From Cohnella sp. OV330 (lineage in GTDB: Bacteria; Bacillota; Bacilli; Paenibacillales; Paenibacillaceae), in the NCBI RefSeq assembly GCF_900112065.1, contig NZ_FOKE01000004.1:558001-622000 (forward strand): a DNA stretch of 64,000 nucleotides. Direction: 5' to 3'. Under the pieces are notes generated by a model, which was not told the origin of the DNA, did not search any database, and was given only the letters and a program-made list of their open reading frames with translations. The position numbers and the translations under genes are program-made. Below, piece after piece: positions 43,175 through 51,331 of this stretch (positions are counted from its first letter, which is position 1; each line of letters opens with the position of its first letter).

Positions 43175-43820
43175 TTTATTGGTAAAAGACTTCAAATTAG
43201 GCGTAAATCCGTGGTACTTGGCGATGCCCGTGCTGACAGGCGCGTTGATGCTCGTCCCCGGCTGGATTTATTTCCTTGTTCTCTTGTATTTTTGCTGGAT
43301 TACGATTCCGAACATGTTTGCCGGATTTCGCACGCACAACGATCTGATGTTTACCGCGATCATGCCCGTCACCAAAAAAGACATGGTCAAAGCAAGAGTG
43401 CTCGTTATCGTCTGCCTGGAGCTGTTGCATTTCGCATTTGCGATCCTCTTCGGCGCGATCAACCGTTTCTTGTATCCGAATTTTGAATATTACTTCTTTG
43501 CCCCGACGGTCGGTTTTTTGGGATTATGCTTCGTCATGCTGGCGATTTTTAATCTCGTCTTCTTTCCGATCTATTTTAAAACGGCGTACAAACACGGCAA
43601 TGCGGCGATTGCTTCGATTACCGCAGCGATGCTTTTTGCCGCCGGCGCGCAATGGTTAGGAATCGCCAACGCAGACGTGTCGACCGTGATTAACGATACC
43701 GGTACCGGCCATCTTGCGGCTCAATCGTCCGTTCTTATCGCAGGGATCGCGATATTCGCTTTATTCACGATGGCGGCATACCGCATGGCAGTGCGACATT
43801 TCCTGAAAGTGGAGCTATGA
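43167..43820 (+). CDS. ABC-2 type membrane permease
   Basis: A 217-aa membrane protein from ATG 43167, with AAGGAGG 6 bases upstream inside the preceding gene. About six hydrophobic segments are visible, including LMLVPGWIYFLVLLYFCWI, FVMLAIFNLVFFPIYF and LIAGIAIFALFTMAAY. It belongs to the ABC_2 permease type that pairs with YtrB-like ATPases. It overlaps the ATPase gene by 8 bp and the GntR gene by 4 bp. Transported substrate unknown; probably export or cell-envelope stress response. Confidence 0.88.
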   Translation: MYNLLVKDFKLGVNPWYLAMPVLTGALMLVPGWIYFLVLLYFCWITIPNMFAGFRTHNDLMFTAIMPVTKKDMVKARVLVIVCLELLHFAFAILFGAINRFLYPNFEYYFFAPTVGFLGLCFVMLAIFNLVFFPIYFKTAYKHGNAAIASITAAMLFAAGAQWLGIANADVSTVINDTGTGHLAAQSSVLIAGIAIFALFTMAAYRMAVRHFLKVEL

Positions 43821-44188
43821 TGAACGTAGCGATCTCAAGCAGTTCCGAAAAACCGATTTATCAGCAGCTGTTCGAACAGATCAGCGCTCAAATCTTGAAG
43901 GGCGAGCTCCCAAGCGGCTATTGTTTGCCTCCGATCCGTCAGGCGGCTCAGGAGCTGCAGATTAGCGTCATTACCGTTAAAAAAGCATGGGAGGAGCTCG
44001 AACGGAGCCGGTTGATCCATACCATCACGGGCAAAGGCTGTTTCGTGGCCGAATTCACGAACGAGGAGATGCTCCGCATGCGAAACGAGATGATATCGAA
44101 GCAGATGGCCATCGACGCCTCGTACTACAAGTCGTTCGGTCTCACCTTGGAGGAAGTCATCGCGATGATGAAGGAGATCTATCAATAG
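43817..44188 (+). CDS. GntR family regulator, YtrA subfamily
   Basis: A 123-aa regulator, short as expected for the YtrA subgroup. Residues 10-75 form the winged helix: KPIYQQLFEQISAQILKG and PPIRQAAQELQISVITVKKA are the GntR DNA-binding signature. The small C-terminal helical tail serves dimerisation. Two overlapping ATG codons (43817, 43820) are both possible. It is the last gene of the ABC operon, whereas ytrA is normally first; autoregulation through the 42279 dyad is likely. Confidence 0.93.
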   Translation: MMNVAISSSSEKPIYQQLFEQISAQILKGELPSGYCLPPIRQAAQELQISVITVKKAWEELERSRLIHTITGKGCFVAEFTNEEMLRMRNEMISKQMAIDASYYKSFGLTLEEVIAMMKEIYQ

Positions 44189-44191
44189 CGT

Positions 44192-44815
44192 TCAAGCGAG
44201 AAAAATTTCTTTCAATTCTTCCGCGGTTTCTTTAATGAATTGATTCACCTTCTGGGCGGTGAAGTAGATCGGTTGGATGCGGGGTTCTTGGCCGGGGTCG
44301 TTCAGCCATTCCGATTTTTGGCGGCTATATGCGACGACCTCCTCCCTTGTCACCAGGTACTCCAAGGCAAACCCTTTTGCTGTAGAAAGTCTCTGAAGCA
44401 AATTCCTAGCGTCCATCGATCTTTGAAGCTCGAATTCAACTTGACTGACTTCCCGGGTAAAGATGCTTCGGAGAACTCCTCCACCTGCTGCTTCGGTACA
44501 TTCCCGTTCAAATTCGGCATACAAAGTATCTGTCCATCTCACATCCGTATAGATGTGCGTAAAATAGCCCAGCACAAAGTCCTGCCATGCCGGCTCCGGG
44601 CGTTGGGACGAATAGGCATTAAATTGGCGAACGATCCATACCTTCTCGGGAAGCATCCCGTTTTGAACGAAATGCGTCTCGCCTTTTTCTTCTCTGGAGA
44701 TTTGCCCTCTTACGTGAACGGCATCCGGGGCGATGCTGCCCAGAAGAAGGTCCGGCGAAGGGTTTCCGTCGAACATGAGATCCGATATCGCAAAATGGAC
44801 CATGGGCCATGGCAT
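44192..44815 (-). CDS. Zinc-dependent phospholipase C/S1-P1-like hydrolase (PF00882-type)
   Basis: A 207-aa soluble protein. ATG 44815 is used because GGAGG lies 9 bases upstream and the protein then begins with the family N terminus MPWPMVHFAISD. Candidate zinc ligands are the early His and Asp (MVHFAISD, SIAPDAVHV), His in GETHFV and the pair in LGYFTHIYTDVRW. The family includes zinc phospholipases and uncharacterised hydrolases; no signal peptide suggests a cytoplasmic role. Function otherwise unknown. It is convergent with the GntR operon (3 bp between stops), so no terminator separates them. Confidence 0.7.
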   Translation of the reverse strand: MPWPMVHFAISDLMFDGNPSPDLLLGSIAPDAVHVRGQISREEKGETHFVQNGMLPEKVWIVRQFNAYSSQRPEPAWQDFVLGYFTHIYTDVRWTDTLYAEFERECTEAAGGGVLRSIFTREVSQVEFELQRSMDARNLLQRLSTAKGFALEYLVTREEVVAYSRQKSEWLNDPGQEPRIQPIYFTAQKVNQFIKETAEELKEIFLA

Positions 44816-44916
44816 TTGAAACGCCTCCAATAACTACAATCCAGATATTCCTATTTTATTAGTCATATTACAAGACAAGCAATATTGAATGGCTGCGTTC
44901 AAACTAAAGAAACGGC

Positions 44917-44961
44917 AAAGACGCGGTTCCGCTTCGCTACATGAAGCAGAATCGCGTCTTT
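44917..44961. terminator. Bidirectional terminator after the FAD oxidoreductase gene
   Basis: AAAGACGCG...GCTTC and GAAGC...CGCGTCTTT form a long stem with small internal mismatches around a 6-7 base loop. It lies 40 bases past the minus-strand stop at 45000. Confidence 0.75.
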
Positions 44962-44999
44962 GAATTTGTAAGGTGGTTAAGCAGGGCCCGGGGGCCGGA

Positions 45000-47249
45000 T
45001 CAAGCGTAGACTCGCACTTCGACGATCTCCGCGTACGCGCTGCCGTTGGTCGCTTCGACGACGATGCGCAGCCGGTTCGTGCCGATGGCCGCATCGAATC
45101 GATGGACGCATTTGCGCTTGTAATTGCCGCGTCCTTCGGCGATGGTCACCCATGCTTCGCCTTCGCGCGCCTCGACGCGGTAGTCCCTGACGAGCGACGG
45201 CATCGTCTCGTACGGCGTGATATGGTGATGAAGATTGATCAAGTCGTCGTTCACGTCATCGTTAAACACGATGTGAAGCTCGCGGATCGGCGTCGCGTCG
45301 CTCCAAGCGAGCTCCAGCCATTCCGGGCGATCTTCCGCCATCCGCTCGGACGACCACAAGTGCGGCCCGCCGTACGGACGGAGATAGCCGTCGATCGCCT
45401 TATCTGCGGCGAAGGCTTCGGTCGGAGCCGTCAGTCGGATACAGGGCGCGGCATGATCGAATTCGTGCTTTCTCCACTCGACGAGCGGCTGCCCCGGCTG
45501 ATGCTCTTCGTTCGGCCGCGGGGTGCTCGATGGACCGCTCTTCCGATAAGCGAGCACGCCCGAGCTCGGGCGGTCTGCGATATGCAGCGCAAGCGCTTCG
45601 TTCGCCTTGACGACGAGGAACGCATTGCGCGCCGTCTCCGGCGCCCAGCTTAAGCTAAGCTTCGCCCACTGCAGGCTGCCGGCGGACAAGGCGACCGACG
45701 CCTCCGCGAGCTTGGCATGCGGCAAGTAGTTTTCCGGTCGGCCGGTGTCCCAGAGCTCGACGACAAGCGTCGCGTCCGTCGTGGCGTCCACGAGCAGCCC
45801 GATGCCGTCCAGCGCCGGATCGACCGGCAAGGTGATGCCGATATCAGCCTGGAGCGGGATGGCATACGACGGCTGTTCGATGCCGAAGCGGCTACGCTCG
45901 CTGGACGCCGAGACGCTTGCTTGCCGGGCCAGGTCGTTCTCGTCGTCGCCGCGCAGCCCGATGATCGAAGCATCCTGGCGCAGCAGCGTCTGCTGGAGCT
46001 CGCGCAGATGGCTGCCGTGAAGCTCGCGAGGCGTGATGCCTTTGGCCGCGCACAGCGCGGCGCCGGTGCCGGCGGCTTCGCCGATGACGGCGCACGTCGC
46101 CATGACGCGCGTCGTGCCGAACGCGACGTGCGACGCGCTGATGTCGCGGCCGGCCATCAGCATGTTGTTCACGTTCGCCGAATAGAGCGAGCGGAACGGA
46201 ATGTGATAGACGCCGTCCGAGTACAGATGCTTCGAGCCCGACTCGGTCGCATACACGCCCTGCGGCGGGTGCAGGTCGATCGACCAGCCGCCGAACGCGA
46301 CGCGGTCGTCGAATTCCCGCTGCGCCAGGATGTCGTTCTGGTTCAGTACGTAATCGCCGACGAACCGGCGGTATTCGCGCTTGCCCGGCAGAGCGCCGAC
46401 CCACTCCAGCGTCATGTTGTCCGCGTCGAACTTACCGGAATTTTTAATGTAATCCCAGATGCCGTAAATGACCGACCAAAGCTCGTCGCGAATCCGTTCG
46501 TTGTCGTGGACGGTATCGTGCTCGCCGCCCCATTCGATCCACCAATACGCGCAGCCGTTATCCCCGCTCCGTATGATGCGCCGCTCGGGAATCGTCGTCT
46601 TCGTTACGTCGATCGCCATCCGCGGCGGCGTATACTTGACCGGATGCCCGGCGTCCTTCGTATAGAAGAGCAGCGTGCTGCCGAGCGTGATGTCGTCGGC
46701 GACCTCCGGCGCCCATTCTTCGCCGAATTCCTCGCGGGCCTCTCGTCCCAGCCGATACTTGGCGCCGGCCAGAAAGCCGACCAGCCCGTCCCCGGTACAG
46801 TCGAGATACACCGCGCTTTCGAAGCGGATGCGCCGCTCCGACCCCATCATCCCGCCGATCGCCGCACGGATCCTCCGGTCATCGGCTTCTCCGTCCGCTT
46901 CTACCTCGTGCACGTCCGTATTCAGGAACAGTTGAATGTTCGGCTCCGCCTTTACGGCCTCGAGCACGACCATATCCCAGAAGTATGGATTGCCGTCCTT
47001 ATTGCGGAACTGGTTTTCGACGAACAGCTCGCCCATGATGCCGGTCTCTCTCGCATAGCGCTGGGTGCCGTGCGAGGTCGCCCCGCAAACCCAGACGCGC
47101 ACCTCGCTGCTGGAATTGCCGCCGAGCACCGGACGGTTGTTGACGAGCGCGACGGTCCGCCCGAGCCTCGCAGCCGCGATCGCCGCGTTCACCCCCGCCA
47201 ACCCGCCTCCGACGACGGTAATATCCGTTTTTACGGTTTCGCTCCGCAT
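45000..47249 (-). CDS. FAD-dependent oxidoreductase with C-terminal beta-sandwich domain
   Basis: A 749-aa protein. Residues 6-40 hold the FAD motif TDITVVGGGLAGVNAAIAAA, followed by VLGGNSSSEVRVWVCGA, the FAD_oxidored (PF12831) signature. The catalytic half extends to about residue 440 (DISASHVAFGTTRVMATCAV). Residues about 455-749 contain beta-rich, discoidin-like segments that may bind carbohydrate. Such proteins are frequent in plant-glycan loci, but their reactions are mostly undetermined. GAGGAGAGG precedes ATG 47249. The divergent AraC at 47375 is the presumed regulator. No signal peptide. Confidence 0.85.
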   Translation of the reverse strand: MRSETVKTDITVVGGGLAGVNAAIAAARLGRTVALVNNRPVLGGNSSSEVRVWVCGATSHGTQRYARETGIMGELFVENQFRNKDGNPYFWDMVVLEAVKAEPNIQLFLNTDVHEVEADGEADDRRIRAAIGGMMGSERRIRFESAVYLDCTGDGLVGFLAGAKYRLGREAREEFGEEWAPEVADDITLGSTLLFYTKDAGHPVKYTPPRMAIDVTKTTIPERRIIRSGDNGCAYWWIEWGGEHDTVHDNERIRDELWSVIYGIWDYIKNSGKFDADNMTLEWVGALPGKREYRRFVGDYVLNQNDILAQREFDDRVAFGGWSIDLHPPQGVYATESGSKHLYSDGVYHIPFRSLYSANVNNMLMAGRDISASHVAFGTTRVMATCAVIGEAAGTGAALCAAKGITPRELHGSHLRELQQTLLRQDASIIGLRGDDENDLARQASVSASSERSRFGIEQPSYAIPLQADIGITLPVDPALDGIGLLVDATTDATLVVELWDTGRPENYLPHAKLAEASVALSAGSLQWAKLSLSWAPETARNAFLVVKANEALALHIADRPSSGVLAYRKSGPSSTPRPNEEHQPGQPLVEWRKHEFDHAAPCIRLTAPTEAFAADKAIDGYLRPYGGPHLWSSERMAEDRPEWLELAWSDATPIRELHIVFNDDVNDDLINLHHHITPYETMPSLVRDYRVEAREGEAWVTIAEGRGNYKRKCVHRFDAAIGTNRLRIVVEATNGSAYAEIVEVRVYA

Positions 47250-47374
47250 TGCCGACCTCTCCTCCGAATCGTTCGTTTATCCTCTGTTTCATCTTAAATC
47301 TCCCGCTTGCCAAATAACATGCACCCTATTACGATAACCATATCCGAAATTTCACAGACGAACGGAGCTTTCGC

Positions 47375-48172
47375 ATGAGAATCGATTGGTCATTGCGTCC
47401 GTTGGCCTATATGTACTGGTTTAAAAAAAAGCAATTTCAGCTGGCGCAAGATACGGATCCGGCATGGACGATGTTCGCGGTCGAGCGCGGCCGGTTCGCG
47501 TACAGAATCGGCCCGCAGTCGGGCGAAGCCGGGTTCGGCGACATCGTCGTCTGCCCGCCAGGCACCGTCTTTCACCGGCGCGCGCTGTCGCCGCTGACGT
47601 TTCATTTCATCAAATTCGATTGGGCGCTTGCGCCTGTACCTGAAGAGGCAGATGGACTCGGCGGAAAGTGGACGGTCCACGACGGGGAGCGACTCATGTC
47701 GACCTATCGGTACATGAAGGAGATCGGTGGCGCCATTCGGCAGGAACCTGCGCTCGGCCGGATGAAGCATATGATGGAGGATTTGTGGCGGCTGATGGAA
47801 ATCGAGCGGAGCCGCGCCGAATCGGCCGCGCGTTCGGCGGCGGACGCGCCCGCGCCCGATATGGAGGAAGCGCGCAAATGGCTGCTCGAGCGTGCCTATG
47901 AGCCGCTGGCGATGCGCGCGCTCTCGGATGCGCTCGGCATCAGCCCGGTCCAGCTGACCCGACGCTTCCGCGCGGCATACCGGACGACGCCGACCGAGTT
48001 CGTGACCGGACTGCGGCTCGGACGCGCCTGCCGGCTGCTGGAGGAGACGACGCAGCCGCTCGACTGGATCGCGCAGCAGTGCGGCTACGAGAACGGGTTT
48101 TATCTCAGCCGCGTATTCAGCGCCAAGCTCGGGATCACGCCGTCGGCCCATCGGCGGCTTCATCGCGTCTGA
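47375..48172 (+). CDS. AraC family transcriptional regulator next to FAD oxidoreductase
   Basis: A 265-aa regulator. The N-terminal cupin (residues about 20-90, with GFGDIVVCPPGTVFHRRALS) precedes a C-terminal AraC domain (about 165-262, with MRALSDALGISPVQLTRRF and LDWIAQQCGYENGFYLSRVF). ACGGAG lies upstream of ATG 47375. It is divergent from the 749-aa FAD oxidoreductase gene (125-bp gap) and is inferred to regulate it. Confidence 0.9.
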   Translation: MRIDWSLRPLAYMYWFKKKQFQLAQDTDPAWTMFAVERGRFAYRIGPQSGEAGFGDIVVCPPGTVFHRRALSPLTFHFIKFDWALAPVPEEADGLGGKWTVHDGERLMSTYRYMKEIGGAIRQEPALGRMKHMMEDLWRLMEIERSRAESAARSAADAPAPDMEEARKWLLERAYEPLAMRALSDALGISPVQLTRRFRAAYRTTPTEFVTGLRLGRACRLLEETTQPLDWIAQQCGYENGFYLSRVFSAKLGITPSAHRRLHRV

Positions 48173-48230
48173 TTGGTTTAAGGGGCGAAGAAGCAAGCGC
48201 GACGCCGCGCGGCCAGTGCGCAGCGAGCGC

Positions 48231-48407
48231 AGTTGTGCGGTAAAACCGCGTAACTCCGGACAAAACCCGAGCTGCGAGCGCAGTTATGCGGTAAATCCGC
48301 GTAACTCCAGACAAAACCTGGGCTGCGAGCGCAGTTGTGCGGTAAAACCGCGTAACTTCTGACTATCCCTGGGCTGCGTGTGCAGTTATGCGGTAAATCC
48401 GCGTAAC
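48231..48407. repeat. Four tandem 51-bp repeats, each with a palindrome
   Basis: The core AGTT(G/A)TGCGGTAAA begins at 48231, 48282, 48333 and 48384, exactly 51 bases apart. In each unit GTT-N2-GCGG pairs with CCGC-N2-AAC to give a 9-10 bp hairpin with a short loop. Units 1 and 3 share one variant and 2 and 4 another, giving a 102-bp higher-order pattern. A minus-strand frame through it (17-residue period) is a by-product with no convincing start. The gap 48173-48516 holds nothing else except the left end of an IS3 element. Confidence 0.88.
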
Positions 48408-48516
48408 GCTGTGCTGATGAGAGCAAATACGCACTATTGCTACCTCCATCTATTTAGCCCCCTAATCCCTTTGGACACTTTCTCCGACTCCTATTACACT
48501 AGAGAGAGCGGAGGAA

Positions 48517-48903
48517 ATGTCGGTGAAAAGACGTTTTTACGGTACGGAAGCATTAAAGAAGGAATACGTGGGGCTGGTGGTCTCCGGCTATCGAACGGAG
48601 CACGTTGCCAGACAACATGGCTTATCTCCTTCAACACTTTCACGCTGGGTACGTCAATACTGGGACGAGGTGGAAGCTGAATTGACCAAGAAAATGGAAC
48701 ACGCAGAGCAGCTCGCCAAAGATAGCAAGGATCTGCAGAAAAAATACGACCAAGCCATGAAGATGCTCGGCGAGAAAGAACTTGAAATCGCCATTCTAAA
48801 AGACCTGCTAAAAAAACGACATCTCGCTCGACTCCCGACTCGAAGTCGCCTTCTGCTGGACGAAGCGCGGCTACCCCGTTCGGAGAGTCTTGAGGCACTG
48901 TAA
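48517..48903 (+). CDS. IS3-family transposase OrfA
   Basis: A 128-aa protein. Residues 1-55 form a helix-turn-helix (RRFYGTEALKKEYVGLVVSG, then HVARQHGLSPSTLSRWVR) and residues about 65-100 a leucine-zipper-like coiled coil ending EIAILKDLLKK. An A7 run followed by C (48810-48817) at that point is the classical -1 slippery site used to make the OrfAB fusion. GGAGG precedes the ATG closely. Since orfB is truncated, the product cannot transpose. Confidence 0.85.
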   Translation: MSVKRRFYGTEALKKEYVGLVVSGYRTEHVARQHGLSPSTLSRWVRQYWDEVEAELTKKMEHAEQLAKDSKDLQKKYDQAMKMLGEKELEIAILKDLLKKRHLARLPTRSRLLLDEARLPRSESLEAL

Positions 48904-48998
48904 GGTTGCGCCAGCTACGTATTACTACCGGTTGGAGCATCCCAAGACCAAGCGTACCTCCAAAGGAGGCAGGCCCATCCTGGTTATTCTTTATCCAA
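48812..48998 (+). pseudogene. Truncated IS3 orfB (N-terminal part only)
   Basis: In the -1 frame relative to orfA the sequence reads RRVLRHCKVAPATYYYRLEH then KRTSKGGRP, the standard IS3 OrfB start. A single-base loss near 48977 shifts the frame; the family continuation IPGYSL then appears in the next frame, after which similarity ends. All DDE residues are missing. Confidence 0.75.
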
Positions 48999-48999
48999 G

Positions 49000-49278
49000 G
49001 ACGGTGTACGAAGCTACACCCAGCAATGGGACGAGGACCGATTTACATTGGAAAGCAAGGACGGCGTGTTCACCGGTACGATAAACGGGAAGGAAGCGTT
49101 GGGCGCGACGAACGGTGTTACCGTCGTCACCGATCTGCGGGGGCATGTCCTGGAGATCATCGGTATCGATGCCGTGCCGGTAGACGTCGACATGACGGTA
49201 GAAGAACATGGATATCGATTCACGATCAAGCCAAATGAAGTATACGCGATTGACGTTAACCGTGTCTTTTCAATGTAG
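49000..49278 (+). pseudogene. 3' fragment of an unrecognised gene joined to the IS end
   Basis: About 92 in-frame codons ending at TAG 49276-49278 encode a beta-rich segment (DGVFTGTINGKEALGATNGV, VTDLRGHVLEIIGIDAVPVD, then HGYRFTIKPNEVYAID). It has no start of its own and begins exactly where IS3 similarity stops. The codon use is GC-rich like the sugar-enzyme genes and unlike the AT-rich genes to the right. It looks like the C-terminal beta domain of a lost protein, possibly a glycosidase; I cannot name the family. Confidence 0.6.
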
Positions 49279-49343
49279 CAAGTGCCGTTCGATTATCCGT
49301 TTACGGCGCGGCATACGTAAAGGCTTTGAATGATAGGCCCTGA

Positions 49344-49378
49344 CTGACCCGGACTTCGTGCGGCTTCAGGCGGGTCAG
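49344..49378. other. Hairpin overlapping the stop of the small membrane protein gene
   Basis: CTGACCCG and CGGGTCAG are perfect 8-base arms around a 19-base loop that itself can pair. No U tract follows, so terminator function is uncertain. Confidence 0.4.
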
Positions 49379-49530
49379 TTCGGATCTTTATCCTTCTTCA
49401 GTTCCAAATAGATCATGTCCAACCGCTCAATGATTCTTTCCCCGTTTTGTATCTGTTTCTTCAAGCAGGTGTGGATCGTACCGAGTCCCACCACGACCAA
49501 GATCATAAACACACCAAAGTAAAAAATCAT
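49375..49530 (-). CDS. 51-aa single-span membrane protein
   Basis: A short frame from ATG 49530 to TGA 49375 encodes MIFYFGVFMILVVVGLGTIH followed by a Lys/Glu-rich amphipathic tail that ends LELKKDKDPN. One transmembrane helix with a charged cytoplasmic tail is a common design for small Bacillales membrane proteins. The ribosome binding site is weak. It lies 37 bp after another membrane-protein gene in the same direction, in an AT-rich patch. Function unknown. Confidence 0.6.
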   Translation of the reverse strand: MIFYFGVFMILVVVGLGTIHTCLKKQIQNGERIIERLDMIYLELKKDKDPN

Positions 49531-49567
49531 GGGTTTCACCGCTTTTTTCGTTATTACCTGTCAACGT

Positions 49568-49870
49568 TTATAAACGTTTGGTTTCTTCCGCTTCAAACTC
49601 CGCGTTTCTAATTTTCATCGTTTTTATTTGATTGCGAACAAAGTTACTTCCAGCAATCAAAAGTACGGCACCAGCAATTAAAATAATGATCCCAAATGTT
49701 CTTGTGGATTCCGTAACATTCCATACGATGCTCGGTGTCAGCGCCTTAAGCGTTAGGGTGTCTGTAACGCCTTGCCCTTTAAAAGATAAAAAGATCAACA
49801 CTTTTTCTAAACCGCTTAAAACTATAATTAAGATGCCGGAAATGATTAGCTTAGTAGCAAGACTCTTCAA
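49568..49870 (-). CDS. Small membrane protein with two transmembrane segments
   Basis: A 100-aa protein. TTG 49870 is chosen because AAGGAGG lies 8 bases upstream; a longer frame from 49930 overlaps the end of the DUF2691-like gene. Two hydrophobic spans (about 6-30 and 60-85: LIISGILIIVLSGLEKVLIF and FGIIILIAGAVLLIAGS) flank a 30-residue loop, followed by a Lys/Glu-rich tail. No family recognised. It belongs to the AT-rich run of small genes on the minus strand. Confidence 0.7.
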   Translation of the reverse strand: MKSLATKLIISGILIIVLSGLEKVLIFLSFKGQGVTDTLTLKALTPSIVWNVTESTRTFGIIILIAGAVLLIAGSNFVRNQIKTMKIRNAEFEAEETKRL

Positions 49871-49892
49871 CCGTTTCTCCTCCTTCCACAAT

Positions 49893-50350
49893 TTACCACA
49901 CATTAAATTTGTATCTCGAATCCGTTTCATCGATCAACTCCGGCGTAATCCCTTGACTCGATATAAAAAGATAAAAACGCTCGAAAACTTCAAGATCTTT
50001 CAAATACACTTCAACGTAATAACAGTCGGCGATGAGTGCTACCATCTTCTCTGGGTCTTTACGAATTCATTCCAATCATTAACTTCAGGTTCGTCTGAAG
50101 TGGATTCGTAATCCCTATCTAAAGCAATGAATTCACCGAATATAGCATATACGTTATTATCGCGAAGTTCTTTTAATAGCTTTTCTTCATCCGTGAATTT
50201 CATGTTTAATTCACTGTCTAACTTCTGATTAATCGTCTCTAAATTATCGATGTACCACCGATATTTATAAGCATCCAACGATGCAAAAATGCTGGACGTC
50301 AGGATATTGTCTCCCTGATCGGTTTGAAATCTCACTCCTCTAATTGACAT
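49893..50350 (-). pseudogene. DUF2691-like gene with a frameshift
   Basis: The frame from ATG 50350 (MSIRGVRFQTDQG, SLDAYKYRWYIDN) stops at 50039, but from about 50065 a neighbouring frame continues without break to TAA 49893 with LIADCYYVEVYLKDLEVFER and DETDSRYKFNVW. Joined, they give about 150 aa with the start and the ...VW end typical of DUF2691 proteins. The split sits near a GAATTC; no slippery heptamer is present, so I infer a mutation or a base-calling error rather than programmed shifting. The gene overlaps the DUF6881-like gene upstream by 19 bp. Function of the family is unknown. Confidence 0.68.
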
Positions 50351-50652
50351 TTTCGATCTCTAGTCCATTTATTTACATTCAACTTCTGTAACGCATCATT
50401 CCATACACATTCAAACTCGTCTTTATTTATTTCAAATCCAAAAAATTCCGGGTTCATATTAATCTCTGTTAAAGGAGGAACTTCACAAATCCCAAGCATT
50501 GAGTTTAACTCTAATTCGGTATCGGCTAATCCAATTTTGCCGTTTCTAAATAGTTCAATTTTCCGTTTTTCAAACTTACTTTGATCTAACTCGGAATAAA
50601 GAAGTACAGGATCTTCAATTTCCTGGTGAAACCAAATTACCTTGATAAACAG
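50332..50652 (-). CDS. DUF6881-like small protein, apparent CTG start
   Basis: An open frame of 106 codons ends at TGA 50332. It encodes IKVIWFHQEIEDPVLLYSEL, KFEKRKIELFRNGKIGLADT and TEINMNPEFFGFEINKDEFE, matching the DUF6881 pattern of short acidic proteins. Between the upstream in-frame TAA and the first conserved residues there is no ATG, GTG or TTG; CTG 50652 sits exactly where the family Met should be, with AAGGGAG 9-12 bases upstream. Either CTG is used or an ATG was mutated. It starts 1 bp after the HAD stop. DUF6881 genes occur near toxin/immunity clusters, so an immunity role is possible. Confidence 0.65.
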   Translation of the reverse strand: MFIKVIWFHQEIEDPVLLYSELDQSKFEKRKIELFRNGKIGLADTELELNSMLGICEVPPLTEINMNPEFFGFEINKDEFECVWNDALQKLNVNKWTRDRKCQLEE

Positions 50653-50653
50653 A

Positions 50654-51331
50654 TTAATCGTCTCCCTTTTTTAGTATTGCTTCTAATTCTCTTAAATGTT
50701 TAATTCTATGTTCAGGTTGTATGGTAATCTCCACTCTCCATGGCTGATTCACTTCAAACCAAATGGTTTTCATCCCGGCTTTCCCTGCGCCTTCAATGTC
50801 GTTCGTTGGATGGTCGCCAATATACAAGCATTGCTCAGGACGAAGCCCGAGCTTATTCAATGCCATTTCAAATATTCGATTGTCCGGTTTTTTAACGCCA
50901 GCTTCCTCAGAAACGAGAATGAAGTCAAATAAATCCCGAATTCCTAATCGATCGATTTTTCCATATTGGATAGCCGTTCTTCCATTTGTGATAAGACCCA
51001 ACTTATACTTTTGCTTGATATAGCTCATGATTTCTGCCGCATGTTCCATTAATAAAGCATTTTTTACATAATGCACATTATAGTAGTTCATCAATTCATT
51101 ATGTTCAGGTTTGGATAGCCACGGCAGCTTCTCGAGCAATTCCGAAAATAATAAATTTTTATCTTTATAACCGTCTTGATCCAAGTCAATGATTCGTGTC
51201 GCTATAGAATCCATATTGGGATCATGGGCGAAGTATGTATTTACGAATGACGTAGTGAAATTTTGAAAAGTACGCGTTCGATCTAAAAGCGTATTATCCA
51301 GGTCAAAAATAATGGCTTGAATGTTTTTCAT
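50654..51331 (-). CDS. HAD family hydrolase (YjjG/YfnB-like)
   Basis: A 225-aa haloacid dehalogenase-type phosphatase. Motif I is IIFDLDNTLLDRT with both Asp residues, motif II is LGLITNGRTA, motif III the Lys in EEAGVKKPDNRIF and motif IV LYIGDHPTNDIEGAG. The helical cap (about 15-95) fits the C1 subclass that hydrolyses small phosphates such as nucleoside monophosphates. It overlaps the membrane-protein gene by 4 bp and is followed at once by the DUF6881-like gene, so all are likely in one transcript. Substrate unknown. Confidence 0.92.
   Translation of the reverse strand: MKNIQAIIFDLDNTLLDRTRTFQNFTTSFVNTYFAHDPNMDSIATRIIDLDQDGYKDKNLLFSELLEKLPWLSKPEHNELMNYYNVHYVKNALLMEHAAEIMSYIKQKYKLGLITNGRTAIQYGKIDRLGIRDLFDFILVSEEAGVKKPDNRIFEMALNKLGLRPEQCLYIGDHPTNDIEGAGKAGMKTIWFEVNQPWRVEITIQPEHRIKHLRELEAILKKGDD

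Larger units (their letters stand above)
48470..49000 (+). mobile_element. Truncated IS3-family insertion sequence
   Basis: The left part of an IS3-type element: orfA is whole, orfB stops after about 60 codons and the DDE catalytic core and right end are gone. Left boundary is approximate (near the TTGGACACTTTCTCCGAC segment at 48471). The right end runs into a fragment of an unrelated gene, so a deletion or recombination removed the rest. Confidence 0.75.

Noticed and set aside
48178..48426. Minus-strand repeat protein with a 17-residue period
   Set aside because: The 51-bp DNA period alone produces it. Conservation follows the hairpin rather than codons, and there is no ribosome binding site or further domain.
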